35,678 nt of DNA, from NCBI GenBank assembly GCA_017882685.1, contig JADGPA010000087.1, forward strand, positions 1 to 35,678. Direction: 5' to 3'. Within the stretch, counting starts at the first letter, position 1, and each line of letters begins with the position of its first letter. The notes under the pieces were generated by a model. That model made no database searches. It was not told where the DNA came from and saw nothing but the letters and a program-made list of their open reading frames with translations. This document shows, piece by piece, positions 20,359 to 28,127 of the stretch. Position numbers and translations under genes: made by a program. Source of the DNA: Propionibacteriaceae bacterium (GTDB lineage: Bacteria > Actinomycetota > Actinomycetes > Propionibacteriales > Propionibacteriaceae).

Positions 20359-20574
20359 CGACTTCCCTTCACCTACGCCTGTTCTCATGTGAGGCTCTCC
20401 GGCCCGATCGCACCGTCCAGCGGCGCACTCGGACGAAGCACTGTGCCCGGAAGCGTAGTAGCCCCAGCAGCGACACACCGCCACCTACAGCCGTTCGGGC
20501 CCCCCACACCCATGAGGGCCCCCAACAGCTAGTCCGTTCCCGCAACTTCAGGTGAATCAGCGGGCAACGAGGAA

Positions 20575-21870
20575 CTAGATCACTCCGCCCTTGATGAGGG
20601 CGTCCTGAAGGCGCCTCATGGCAACCAGCGGCCGCGTCTCGTCAACCTCGACGTCGTCGTAGGTGACCGTTGCGCCGGCTTCCAGGTCGCGGATGAGCTT
20701 GCACCCGGCGACCAGGCCGATCGGGATGGCGTTCTGCTCGCGGGCCTGGGCCGCGTCAACGGTCCAGCCGCGCACGTGGTGGCCACCCATACCTTCGAGC
20801 GTGATTCCGGCCGTGAGGTCGAACTTGGTTACCGCGGTCACCTCGGACTGCCACACCACGGTCTGGAAGTCCGACCGACGCTCAAGGATCGCCTCACTGA
20901 TCGACAGGTGCGCCTCGATCGACGCGAGGTGGTAGGGCCTGTACACCACGTAGTAGGGCCCGGTACCGAAGTTGAGGTAGTCGAGTTCATGGGTAACGAC
21001 CGGGTCCTCGGATTTGACGACGGCGAAGATGCCGGGCGCTACGTCGCCTTCCACCGTGTACTCCACGACGGGGGTCTTGGTGAGGATGCCGCCATCAGCG
21101 AGCGGGATGAGCTTCTCGGCCAGCTCGGCAATGGTGCAGGAGGGTCCGTGCATGCCGGCGACATCCACCGGGTAGCCGGTGGCATTCGACAGCGCGCACA
21201 TCTCGAGCTGAGTCTTCGTTCCGTCAGTGAACTCGCACAGCATCCGGGGGTTCATGTTCTTGGCCTTGGCCTCCTCCATGACGTCTTCGGGCACGTCCGT
21301 CGGCCGGTTGGGGTTGTTCTTTCCCTTGCCTGCTGCGATCACGGTGAGACCGAGGTCCTCGGCGAACTCGACAAGCTTCAGGCACTCGGACGGCTCGTCC
21401 CCGCGACAGATCGTGTAGATCTGGTTGCCGGCGTTGGCGACGCTGGACAGGAGCAGGCCGACGGTCACGTCGGCCTCGACCGTCATCAGGGCAACATCCT
21501 TCTTGCCGAGGAGCGACGCGTAGGCGATCTGGGCTGCGATTTCCGGAACCCCGGACACCTCCAGCACGATATCGACCGGCAGTTTGGGCATCTGCAGGCC
21601 GTCGGCGATGACCACGGGCTTGCCGGCCTCGACCAGCTCGGCAGCTTTCGCCAGGTCGGTCTCGACCTGGACGTTCTGACGTCCGGCCTTTTCGTAGGCG
21701 GCCACGCCACGCTCGACGGCGATGTCCGCGACGACGGACACCTCCATGCCGGAAACGCGCTCGATCTGAGCGATCAGCCCACTGCCCATCTGTCCCGCGC
21801 CAACCACTCCGACGCGCACTGGGCGACCAATTTGCTTCTCACGCTCCAACAAGCGCTGTGTGTAGTTCAT
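20575..21870 (-). CDS. NAD(P)-dependent oxidoreductase with C-terminal SAF domain (homoserine-dehydrogenase-like fold)
   Basis: Rossmann motif VRVGVVGAGQMGSGLIAQI; SAF-like C-terminus (NAIPIGLVAGCKLIRDLEAGATVTYDDVEVDE); AAAGGA RBS; adjacent to gutM. Confidence 0.85.
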   Translation of the reverse strand: MNYTQRLLEREKQIGRPVRVGVVGAGQMGSGLIAQIERVSGMEVSVVADIAVERGVAAYEKAGRQNVQVETDLAKAAELVEAGKPVVIADGLQMPKLPVDIVLEVSGVPEIAAQIAYASLLGKKDVALMTVEADVTVGLLLSSVANAGNQIYTICRGDEPSECLKLVEFAEDLGLTVIAAGKGKNNPNRPTDVPEDVMEEAKAKNMNPRMLCEFTDGTKTQLEMCALSNATGYPVDVAGMHGPSCTIAELAEKLIPLADGGILTKTPVVEYTVEGDVAPGIFAVVKSEDPVVTHELDYLNFGTGPYYVVYRPYHLASIEAHLSISEAILERRSDFQTVVWQSEVTAVTKFDLTAGITLEGMGGHHVRGWTVDAAQAREQNAIPIGLVAGCKLIRDLEAGATVTYDDVEVDETRPLVAMRRLQDALIKGGVI

Positions 21871-21881
21871 CTTTGTTCCTT

Positions 21882-22325
21882 TCAGATACTTGTCGTTGGC
21901 TTGGGGAGCCGGATACGGGGTGTTCCGGCTTCTTTGGCGGCGGCGTCAGGCGCCGGACGCAGCCCAGCGGGCAGCATCTCCAGCGCGCTCTCAGCGGCCT
22001 TTCGCATGTGCTTGCTGGTGGCCCGCTCCGCGAGCGTTGCCAACGGACCACGCAGTTCGGGCGCAGGGCGCAACCGGGTGAAGATCGTGGACCCCAGCAT
22101 GGCGCTCGCGTCCTCGACGATCATCGTCTTCGGGTCGAGCAGGAGGACCACAACGGCGCCTTGGAGGCGGCCCTTGCTCCGTCCGCTGACCAGCCGCAGA
22201 TCCTTGCCGGCGTGCGCCCTTGCCATCGCGTTGACGTCGGCGATGTAGCGCCGGTGCTGCCACAGGGATAGCACGATGCTCATGACGAGCGCCGCGAGCA
22301 GGATCGCTGCGAACTGCCACATCAT
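21882..22325 (-). CDS. gutM: GutM-like glucitol operon activator family protein
   Basis: N-terminal TM followed by the GRSKGRLQGAVVVLLLDPKTMIVEDASAMLGSTIF region; located between SAF oxidoreductase and EIIA. Confidence 0.82.
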   Translation of the reverse strand: MMWQFAAILLAALVMSIVLSLWQHRRYIADVNAMARAHAGKDLRLVSGRSKGRLQGAVVVLLLDPKTMIVEDASAMLGSTIFTRLRPAPELRGPLATLAERATSKHMRKAAESALEMLPAGLRPAPDAAAKEAGTPRIRLPKPTTSI

Positions 22326-22328
22326 CGT

Positions 22329-22706
22329 TCAGCCCGCCAGGTTCCGGTGGATCTCGACCCGGTCGCCGACGGAGGGCACGCGCAATGTGCCCTCGGCCTT
22401 GACCGCGCCCGGAAGCACGTCGGCCTCGCCGACGTTGAGGTAGATCACGAAGTGACCCAACTTCTCGAAGTTGTCGTTAGCCAGCGAGCCGACTTCTGTG
22501 ATCACGGCGAAGCTGTCGCCGATCCGGAAGACGTCGCCGGCTTCAACGGGGATGAACTCCGCCTCGGGTCCACAGTGAACGAGGCTGACTTCTGCGAGAG
22601 CATCCGGGACGGGTTGGCCGAACAGGATGAAGACACCGGCTTCGAACATCTCGGAGGCATCGGGACCGATGTAGACAACGGTGGACTGCCACACGGGCTG
22701 GGTCAC
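22329..22706 (-). CDS. srlB: PTS glucitol/sorbitol-type EIIA component
   Basis: FILFGQPVPDALAEVSLVHCGPEAE, VITEVGSLANDNFEKLGHFVIYLN. Confidence 0.9.
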   Translation of the reverse strand: MTQPVWQSTVVYIGPDASEMFEAGVFILFGQPVPDALAEVSLVHCGPEAEFIPVEAGDVFRIGDSFAVITEVGSLANDNFEKLGHFVIYLNVGEADVLPGAVKAEGTLRVPSVGDRVEIHRNLAG

Positions 22707-22727
22707 TGGTGGTTTCCTTTCGTGGGT

Positions 22728-22771
22728 ATTCCGGGGGTGGGGTGTTGGGGTGAGTGCCCCACCCCCGGAAT
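22728..22771. repeat. Perfect 15-bp inverted repeat (hairpin) between srlE and srlB
   Basis: ATTCCGGGGGTGGGG (22728-22742) / CCCCACCCCCGGAAT (22757-22771), 14-nt loop. Confidence 0.8.
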
Positions 22772-22779
22772 GCCGGTTA

Positions 22780-23784
22780 CTAGATGAGGAGGAACGAAGC
22801 CCCGTAGGCGATGATCACCGAGAGCGGCGAGGTGATCTGCCGGGAGAAGAGCACTGCGGGCACGCCCACAGAGACCGTCTCGGGTTCCGCTTCTCCCAGC
22901 GACAGGCCGACCGGGACGAAGTCACAGCCCACCTGGCCGTCAATGGCGAACAGGGTGGGAAGTGCGTACTGGACGGGGATGGCGCCAGAGGCGATCTGGG
23001 TGCCCATGAGCACACCGATCACCTGGGCGATTGCTGCACCTGGGCCGAGGATCGGCGACAGGAACGGCAGTCCGACGATCACACCGAGCAGGATCAGGCC
23101 GATCGGGTTGCTGGCCAGCGGTGACACCAGGTTGGCGATCCATGTTGCCAGCCCGGTGTAGGTGACGATGCCGATCAGCAACGACACGTACGCCATGAAC
23201 GGGATGATCGTGTTCAGCGTCAGCTTCACTGCCTGACGGCCCGAGGACAACAGGGTGTTGATGAGGTAGCCGATGCCATTACCGAAGCCGACCACGAAAC
23301 CGGAGAAGCCGGTGCCGCGGGCGGCGGCCTTACGGGCGGCGTCAGCCTTGTAGGCGGCAGCCGTTTCCTCTGCCGACAACGTGGCCGCAGGCGCGGCCGC
23401 CGGAACGGTAGCACCGACAGCGACGGTCACTTCGGCCGGCGTGACCGCCGAAACGAAGATGTCATCAGTGATGAACTGCGCCAGCGGGCCGCCGGGCTCG
23501 CCCGGATAGACGTCGACGGTCGGGATCCGCTTCTTCGGGTACACGCCGATGCGCGCAGTACCGCCGCAGTTGATGACCGCGCAGAGGATCTTGGCGTCGG
23601 GGACGTTGTTGGTGAACCCGTCCACGACCTCCGCGCCGCTCAGTTCGGCGATCTTCGCTGCGACCGGGTGGATTCCGCCGCCGGTGACCGAGATGACGAT
23701 GTTGTTCTCGTCGGTCGGCAGCAGTGTGAGCCCGCTCCCCCAGCCACCACGGCCCTTCGAGATCTTGACAGCTGAGTACGTCAC
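22780..23784 (-). CDS. srlE: PTS glucitol/sorbitol-type EIIBC component
   Basis: KISKGRGGWGSGLTLLPTDENNIVISVTGGGIHPVAAKIAELSG, AVINCGGTARIGVYPKKRIPTVDV, C-terminal membrane domain. Confidence 0.93.
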   Translation of the reverse strand: MTYSAVKISKGRGGWGSGLTLLPTDENNIVISVTGGGIHPVAAKIAELSGAEVVDGFTNNVPDAKILCAVINCGGTARIGVYPKKRIPTVDVYPGEPGGPLAQFITDDIFVSAVTPAEVTVAVGATVPAAAPAATLSAEETAAAYKADAARKAAARGTGFSGFVVGFGNGIGYLINTLLSSGRQAVKLTLNTIIPFMAYVSLLIGIVTYTGLATWIANLVSPLASNPIGLILLGVIVGLPFLSPILGPGAAIAQVIGVLMGTQIASGAIPVQYALPTLFAIDGQVGCDFVPVGLSLGEAEPETVSVGVPAVLFSRQITSPLSVIIAYGASFLLI

Positions 23785-24383
23785 AGCACGCCTCCCTCAG
23801 TCTTGGCGCCCTGGATGTGGCCCGCCTCGTACATTTCGTCGAACCTTCTGAACGTCTCCTGGTGACCGCCGCGGTTGATCATGACCCGGGTGATCCACTG
23901 GGTGGCGTAGCCGCGGATGATGATCACGACGATGCCGGTCATGAAGTACAGGGCCGCGAGGGTCGGGTACTTGTCCGGCGCAATCTTCAGCACACCGGCT
24001 GACACACCCACCCAGACGAACAGCTCGCCCGCGTTGGCATGCGGGAAGAACGCGGTCACCGGGTGGACGAAGGACACCGCCGAGTCGTAGAAGGCCGGCT
24101 TGTACTTCTCCGGCAGGAAGCGCCCGAAGGTGTAGGCCATCGGGTTGGTCAGGATGATCACGCTCAGGATCGGCATGATCGAGTAGCGCGTGATGGCGTA
24201 CTTGCCAGCCCACTGGATCGCGCGGGTGACCCGATCCTCACCGATCCAGGTGGTGACCGCGTACATCGCGGTCAACAGGACCAGCAACAGCGGCAGGATT
24301 CCGGTGATCAGGCCCATCAGGCTCTTGGCAGCCTCATTGAACAGGCCGATGAAATTCGTGGCGAACCACGTGATCGCATCCAT
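23781..24383 (-). CDS. srlA: PTS glucitol/sorbitol-type EIIC component
   Basis: FFPHANAGELFVWVGVSAGV, NPMAYTFGRFLPEKYKPAFYDSAVSFVHPVTAFFPH; overlaps the srlE start. Confidence 0.93.
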   Translation of the reverse strand: MDAITWFATNFIGLFNEAAKSLMGLITGILPLLLVLLTAMYAVTTWIGEDRVTRAIQWAGKYAITRYSIMPILSVIILTNPMAYTFGRFLPEKYKPAFYDSAVSFVHPVTAFFPHANAGELFVWVGVSAGVLKIAPDKYPTLAALYFMTGIVVIIIRGYATQWITRVMINRGGHQETFRRFDEMYEAGHIQGAKTEGGVL

Positions 24384-24464
24384 CTACAGCGCACCCCCTT
24401 GGTGTTGCGCCCACATTGGCGCGTTGGGGCCCACACCGAACAGTGCGGGCGATTCGGATGGCAT
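24384..24464 (-). CDS. Putative small ORF/leader peptide (26 aa) abutting srlA
   Basis: AAAGGAG, 6-nt spacer, ATG; encodes MPSESPALFGVGPNAPMWAQHQGGAL; its TAG stop is immediately followed by the srlA ATG. Below the ORF-track size cutoff. Confidence 0.5.
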   Translation of the reverse strand: MPSESPALFGVGPNAPMWAQHQGGAL

Positions 24465-24486
24465 CAGCAACTCCTTTGTACTGGTC

Positions 24487-24500
24487 TGCACTTTCGTGCA
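24487..24500. promoter_or_regulatory. Putative SorC-family operator upstream of the PTS operon
   Basis: TGCACTTTCGTGCA, palindromic arms TGCAC/GTGCA; a second GTGCAC at 24518-24523. Confidence 0.5.
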
Positions 24501-24579
24501 CACGCTTGCGGGAAAATGTGCACTTACTCGGAGTTTACGCACGGCGCGGAGCAGACCGCAAGTGCCTGTTCGAAACGAT

Positions 24580-24630
24580 GGGGACAGATGCGTAGTCGGC
24601 CCCTGCGGGATCGCGGCCGGGGACGGTTGG
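24580..24630. repeat. Degenerate REP-like GGGGAC motifs
   Basis: GGGGACAGATG at 24580 and GGGGACGGTTGG at 24619, related to the copies near 4.9 and 6.5 kb. Confidence 0.4.
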
Positions 24631-24639
24631 TGGCGCCGG

Positions 24640-25314
24640 TTAGGCGCCGAGGATGAACTCGAGGATCTCCTCGACCTCGGCCGAGCCCATGCCTGCCGGA
24701 AACAACAAGTGGGCGCGACCGAACTCCGGGGCCAGTGGCTCGGTGATGGTGGGAATCGCCACGCAGCGCATTCCCGCGGCCAGGGCTGCGGTCATGCCGG
24801 GTACGGCGTCCTCGACGACGACGCAGGACGCGGGCGGCACACCGAGTCGCCTGGCCGCCTCGAGGAAGACGTCCGGCGCAGGCTTTCCGAGAGGAACCTC
24901 CTCCGCGCTGACCCGGATGTCGAAGAACCCGGCCAGGCCCACGGCTTCGAGGGAGGCGTCGATGTTCCAGCGCGTCGAGCCGGAGGCGACGGCGATCGGG
25001 ATCGAGGCTGCAGCGAGCCTGCGCACCAGCTCCGTCGTGGCCGGGAATCCGTCCATGTCGGCCAGCAGTACCCGCTGGTACCCGGCTTTCGCCTCCGCAA
25101 GCTCCTCGACGGTCGACTCGATGCTGAACGCGTCGATCAGGCCCTGCATGATCTCGGCGTTGGCCAGTCCGACGAAGGGTTGCTTCGCGGCCTTGGACAG
25201 CTTGTGGCCATGTTCTGCGAGCGCGGCCTGCTCAGCGGCGAGGTGCACCGGCTCACTATCGGCAAGAACGCCGTCGAGGTCAAAGATGACTGCGACGGCG
25301 TCCATGTCCTTCAC
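24640..25314 (-). CDS. HAD-superfamily phosphatase/beta-phosphoglucomutase-like hydrolase
   Basis: AVIFDLDGVLADSEPVH, VASGSTRWN, GKPAPDVFLEAARRLG, VVVEDAVPGMTAALAAGM. Confidence 0.92.
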   Translation of the reverse strand: MKDMDAVAVIFDLDGVLADSEPVHLAAEQAALAEHGHKLSKAAKQPFVGLANAEIMQGLIDAFSIESTVEELAEAKAGYQRVLLADMDGFPATTELVRRLAAASIPIAVASGSTRWNIDASLEAVGLAGFFDIRVSAEEVPLGKPAPDVFLEAARRLGVPPASCVVVEDAVPGMTAALAAGMRCVAIPTITEPLAPEFGRAHLLFPAGMGSAEVEEILEFILGA

Positions 25315-25325
25315 GATTCCTCAGC

Positions 25326-25811
25326 TCAGGAAGCGAGCACCTCGTCGAGAAGGACCTCTGCGCGGTCCTCTGCGACCTTCTCAGCGAGCGCGAGCTCGGA
25401 GACCAGGATCTGACGTGCCTTGGCGAGCATGCGCTTCTCGCCGGCGGACAGGCCGCGCTCCTTCTCGCGGCGCCACAGGTCGCGTACGACCTCTGCCACC
25501 TTGAGCACGTTTCCGGAGTGCAGCTTTTCGAGGTTCGCCTTGTAGCGGCGTGACCAGTTGGTGGGCTCCTCAGCGTGGGGCGCCCTCAGGACTGTGAAGA
25601 CCCGTTCGAGACCGTCGGCGTCCACGACATCGCGAACTCCGACGAGATCGAGGTTGCAGGCGGGAACGCGGACCACCAGATCGTTCTGGCCCACGATTCG
25701 CAACACCAGATAGAGCTGGTCCTCGCCTCTTATCTTTCGGGTTTCCAGAGCCTCGATGACTGCAGCCCCATGATTGGGGTAGACCACCGTTTCACCGATT
25801 GTGAACGTCAT
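25326..25811 (-). CDS. carD: CarD-family transcriptional regulator
   Basis: [55 protein letters not shown]...[25 protein letters not shown]. Confidence 0.95.
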   Translation of the reverse strand: MTFTIGETVVYPNHGAAVIEALETRKIRGEDQLYLVLRIVGQNDLVVRVPACNLDLVGVRDVVDADGLERVFTVLRAPHAEEPTNWSRRYKANLEKLHSGNVLKVAEVVRDLWRREKERGLSAGEKRMLAKARQILVSELALAEKVAEDRAEVLLDEVLAS

Positions 25812-25985
25812 ATCAGCTTCGACCACCTTTCCCGACTTCCGAGTCTAGCACGACTCCCCCGACAGTCGGTACGTCTCTCCTAGCCAAAGGCCCATTGGGG
25901 GGTTGACAGACGCCGCGCGGCTGTGCTTTCGCGGCCTGATGGGCCCGCTCCAAGAATCACACCTTGCCAGACCCATGTGCAAACA

Positions 25986-26022
25986 ACTCAGGGCCTGCCG
26001 GGATTCCCGGCGGGCCCTGAGT
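25986..26022. terminator. Terminator-like hairpin downstream of fruA
   Basis: ACTCAGGGCCTGCCGGG-ATT-CCCGGCGGGCCCTGAGT: 17-bp stem with one non-Watson-Crick position. Confidence 0.75.
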
Positions 26023-26032
26023 CATGCGCAGA

Positions 26033-28099
26033 TCACGCGACCGCCGCGACCTCCTTCTTCGGCCACACGGTCTTCATGGTGAGCACTGCTGTTGCCGATA
26101 CAACCACACCTGCCACCAAGCTGATCAGGAACCCGAAGATCGCCGCCGGCAGGGGCTGGAAGGCGAACAGGACGAAGATGCCGCCGTGCGGGGCTCGAAG
26201 GCCGACACCGAGCGCCATGCTGAGGGCACCGGTGACCGCGCCGCCGACCATCATGGACGGGATCACGCGCAGCGGGTCGGCCGCTGCGAACGGGATCGCG
26301 CCTTCGGAGATGAACGATGCGCCCAGCAGCCAGGCCGCCGTGCCGTTCTCGCGTTCCACCTCTGTGAACAGCTTCTTGCGGACAACGGTCGCCAGGGCCA
26401 TCGCCAGCGGCGGGACCATGCCTGCTGTCATGACTGCTGCCATCACGTTGAAGTTGGCCACGGTTGCCGCGGAGAGCCCGGCGGTGGCGAACAGGTAGGC
26501 CGCCTTGTTCACCGGGCCACCGAGGTCGAAGCACATCATCAGGCCGAGCACGATGCCGAGGAAGACCGCCGAACCGCCGGACATCCCGGTGAGCCCGTCC
26601 TGCATCGCCTTGGTGAGGTTGGCGAGCGGCTGGCCGAGCAGGAAGTACATCAAGGCGCCGACGACGAACGTGGCCACCAGCGGGATGATGACAACCGGCA
26701 TCAGGCCGGCCAGCCAGCGCTTCACCTTGAAGCTCGAGATCCACAGGGCGACGACGCCGGCCAGCAGACCCGTGATCAGGCCGCCGATGAAGCCGGCGCC
26801 GAGGGTGACGGAGATCGCGCCGCCGACGAAGCCGGGAGCGATGCCCGGTCGCCCGGCAAGGGCATAAGCGATGTATCCGGATAGTGCCGGGACGAGGAAG
26901 CCGAAGGCGGCCCCGCCGATGGCGAAGAGCACAGCGCCGAGGTAGTTGATCCCGGAGCCCCAGCCGGCGGCGATCGCAAGGGCGCCGATCGACTTGCCGC
27001 CGGTGATGCCGGCCTGGCAGGCGGCAGGGCTGAGCCATGCCAGGTCGGCGCAGGTGCGTGCGCCGTTGACCCCCGGGGAGAGCGCGATGTCGAAGCCACC
27101 GAACAGGAAGCCGAGGGCGAGCAAGAGCCCGCCGGCCGCAACGAACGGAATCATGTAGGAGACACCGGTCATCAGGGCCTGCTGGATGCGCTTGCCGATG
27201 CTCAACTGGGAGCCGCCACCTGCGCTCGCTGTGCCTGCGGAGGCCGTTCCGGCCACCTTGCGGGCATTGGGGTTGTCTGCGGCGGCCAGCGCTTCTGAGA
27301 CCATCTTGGCCGGCTCGTTGATTGCGCGTTTCACACTGCCCTCGATGACGGGCAGGCCGGCGAAGCGCTCCCGGTCGCGGACCGGGACGTCGGCGGCGAA
27401 GATGGCAGCGTCGGCACGTGCGATGACTGCCGGGTCGAGCCATTCGATCTTGCCAGAGCCCTGCGGCTCCACGATCATCTCGATGCCGGCAGCCTTGCCG
27501 GCCTGCTCAAGGCCGTCGGCGGCCATGAAGGTGTGGGCAATGCCGGTCGGGCAGGAAGTGACCGCGACGATGAGCTTGAACGGCGGCTCCTTGTCGGAGG
27601 CAGCGACCGTCGCGGCAGCCGGCGCCGGCGCCGAGGCCGGGAGCTCTTCGCCCGCAGTGGCCTGGTTCACCAGGTCGACGATCTGCTGCGGGGTGGTGGC
27701 GCTGCGCAGGCCCTCGAGGAACTCCGCCCGCATCAGGGAGCGGGCGAGCATGGCCAGCAGGGTCAGGTGTGCGTCGTCGGAACCCTCGGAAGCTGCGATC
27801 ATGAACGCCAGGTCGGCGGGGCCGTCGGCAGCGCCGAACTCGACCTTGGGGCTGAGCCGGGCGAAGGCGAGGGTGTTGGTGTGCACCGCGGCCGAGCGGC
27901 AGTGCGGGATCGCGATCCCGCCACCGAGACCGGTGACGGCCTTCTCCTCACGGGCGAGGGCGTCGGAGGCCAGACCGGCCTCCTCGGCCCGTCCGGCCTT
28001 GGCGACGAGAGCGGCCATCGAGTTGATGACCTCCGTCTTGGTGCTGCCGAGGTCTGCGTCCAGCAGGACGAGCTCGGGGGTGATGAGCGGTTCGGACAA
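26033..28099 (-). CDS. fruA: PTS fructose-specific EIIABC component
   Basis: EIIA motif GGIAIPHCRS, EIIB VAVTSCPTGIAHTFMAADGLE, EIIC membrane domain; TTG start at 28099 with GAAGGA RBS. Confidence 0.93.
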   Translation of the reverse strand: MSEPLITPELVLLDADLGSTKTEVINSMAALVAKAGRAEEAGLASDALAREEKAVTGLGGGIAIPHCRSAAVHTNTLAFARLSPKVEFGAADGPADLAFMIAASEGSDDAHLTLLAMLARSLMRAEFLEGLRSATTPQQIVDLVNQATAGEELPASAPAPAAATVAASDKEPPFKLIVAVTSCPTGIAHTFMAADGLEQAGKAAGIEMIVEPQGSGKIEWLDPAVIARADAAIFAADVPVRDRERFAGLPVIEGSVKRAINEPAKMVSEALAAADNPNARKVAGTASAGTASAGGGSQLSIGKRIQQALMTGVSYMIPFVAAGGLLLALGFLFGGFDIALSPGVNGARTCADLAWLSPAACQAGITGGKSIGALAIAAGWGSGINYLGAVLFAIGGAAFGFLVPALSGYIAYALAGRPGIAPGFVGGAISVTLGAGFIGGLITGLLAGVVALWISSFKVKRWLAGLMPVVIIPLVATFVVGALMYFLLGQPLANLTKAMQDGLTGMSGGSAVFLGIVLGLMMCFDLGGPVNKAAYLFATAGLSAATVANFNVMAAVMTAGMVPPLAMALATVVRKKLFTEVERENGTAAWLLGASFISEGAIPFAAADPLRVIPSMMVGGAVTGALSMALGVGLRAPHGGIFVLFAFQPLPAAIFGFLISLVAGVVVSATAVLTMKTVWPKKEVAAVA

Positions 28100-28127
28100 C
28101 GTCGTTCCTTCTCTCTGGTGGGCGGGG

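Noticed and set aside
20776-22248. 490-aa plus-strand ORF
   Set aside because: Antisense to the SAF-domain oxidoreductase and gutM; shadow ORF.
11373-24383. Idea that the polyol block degrades 2-C-methylerythritol because it lies beside ispD/ispF
   Set aside because: The adjacency is better explained by insertion into the conserved carD-ispD-ispF locus; nothing in the sequence specifies this substrate.
26022-27443. 473-aa minus-strand ORF
   Set aside because: Out-of-frame reading of fruA on the same strand; Arg/Pro-rich frameshift-type translation.
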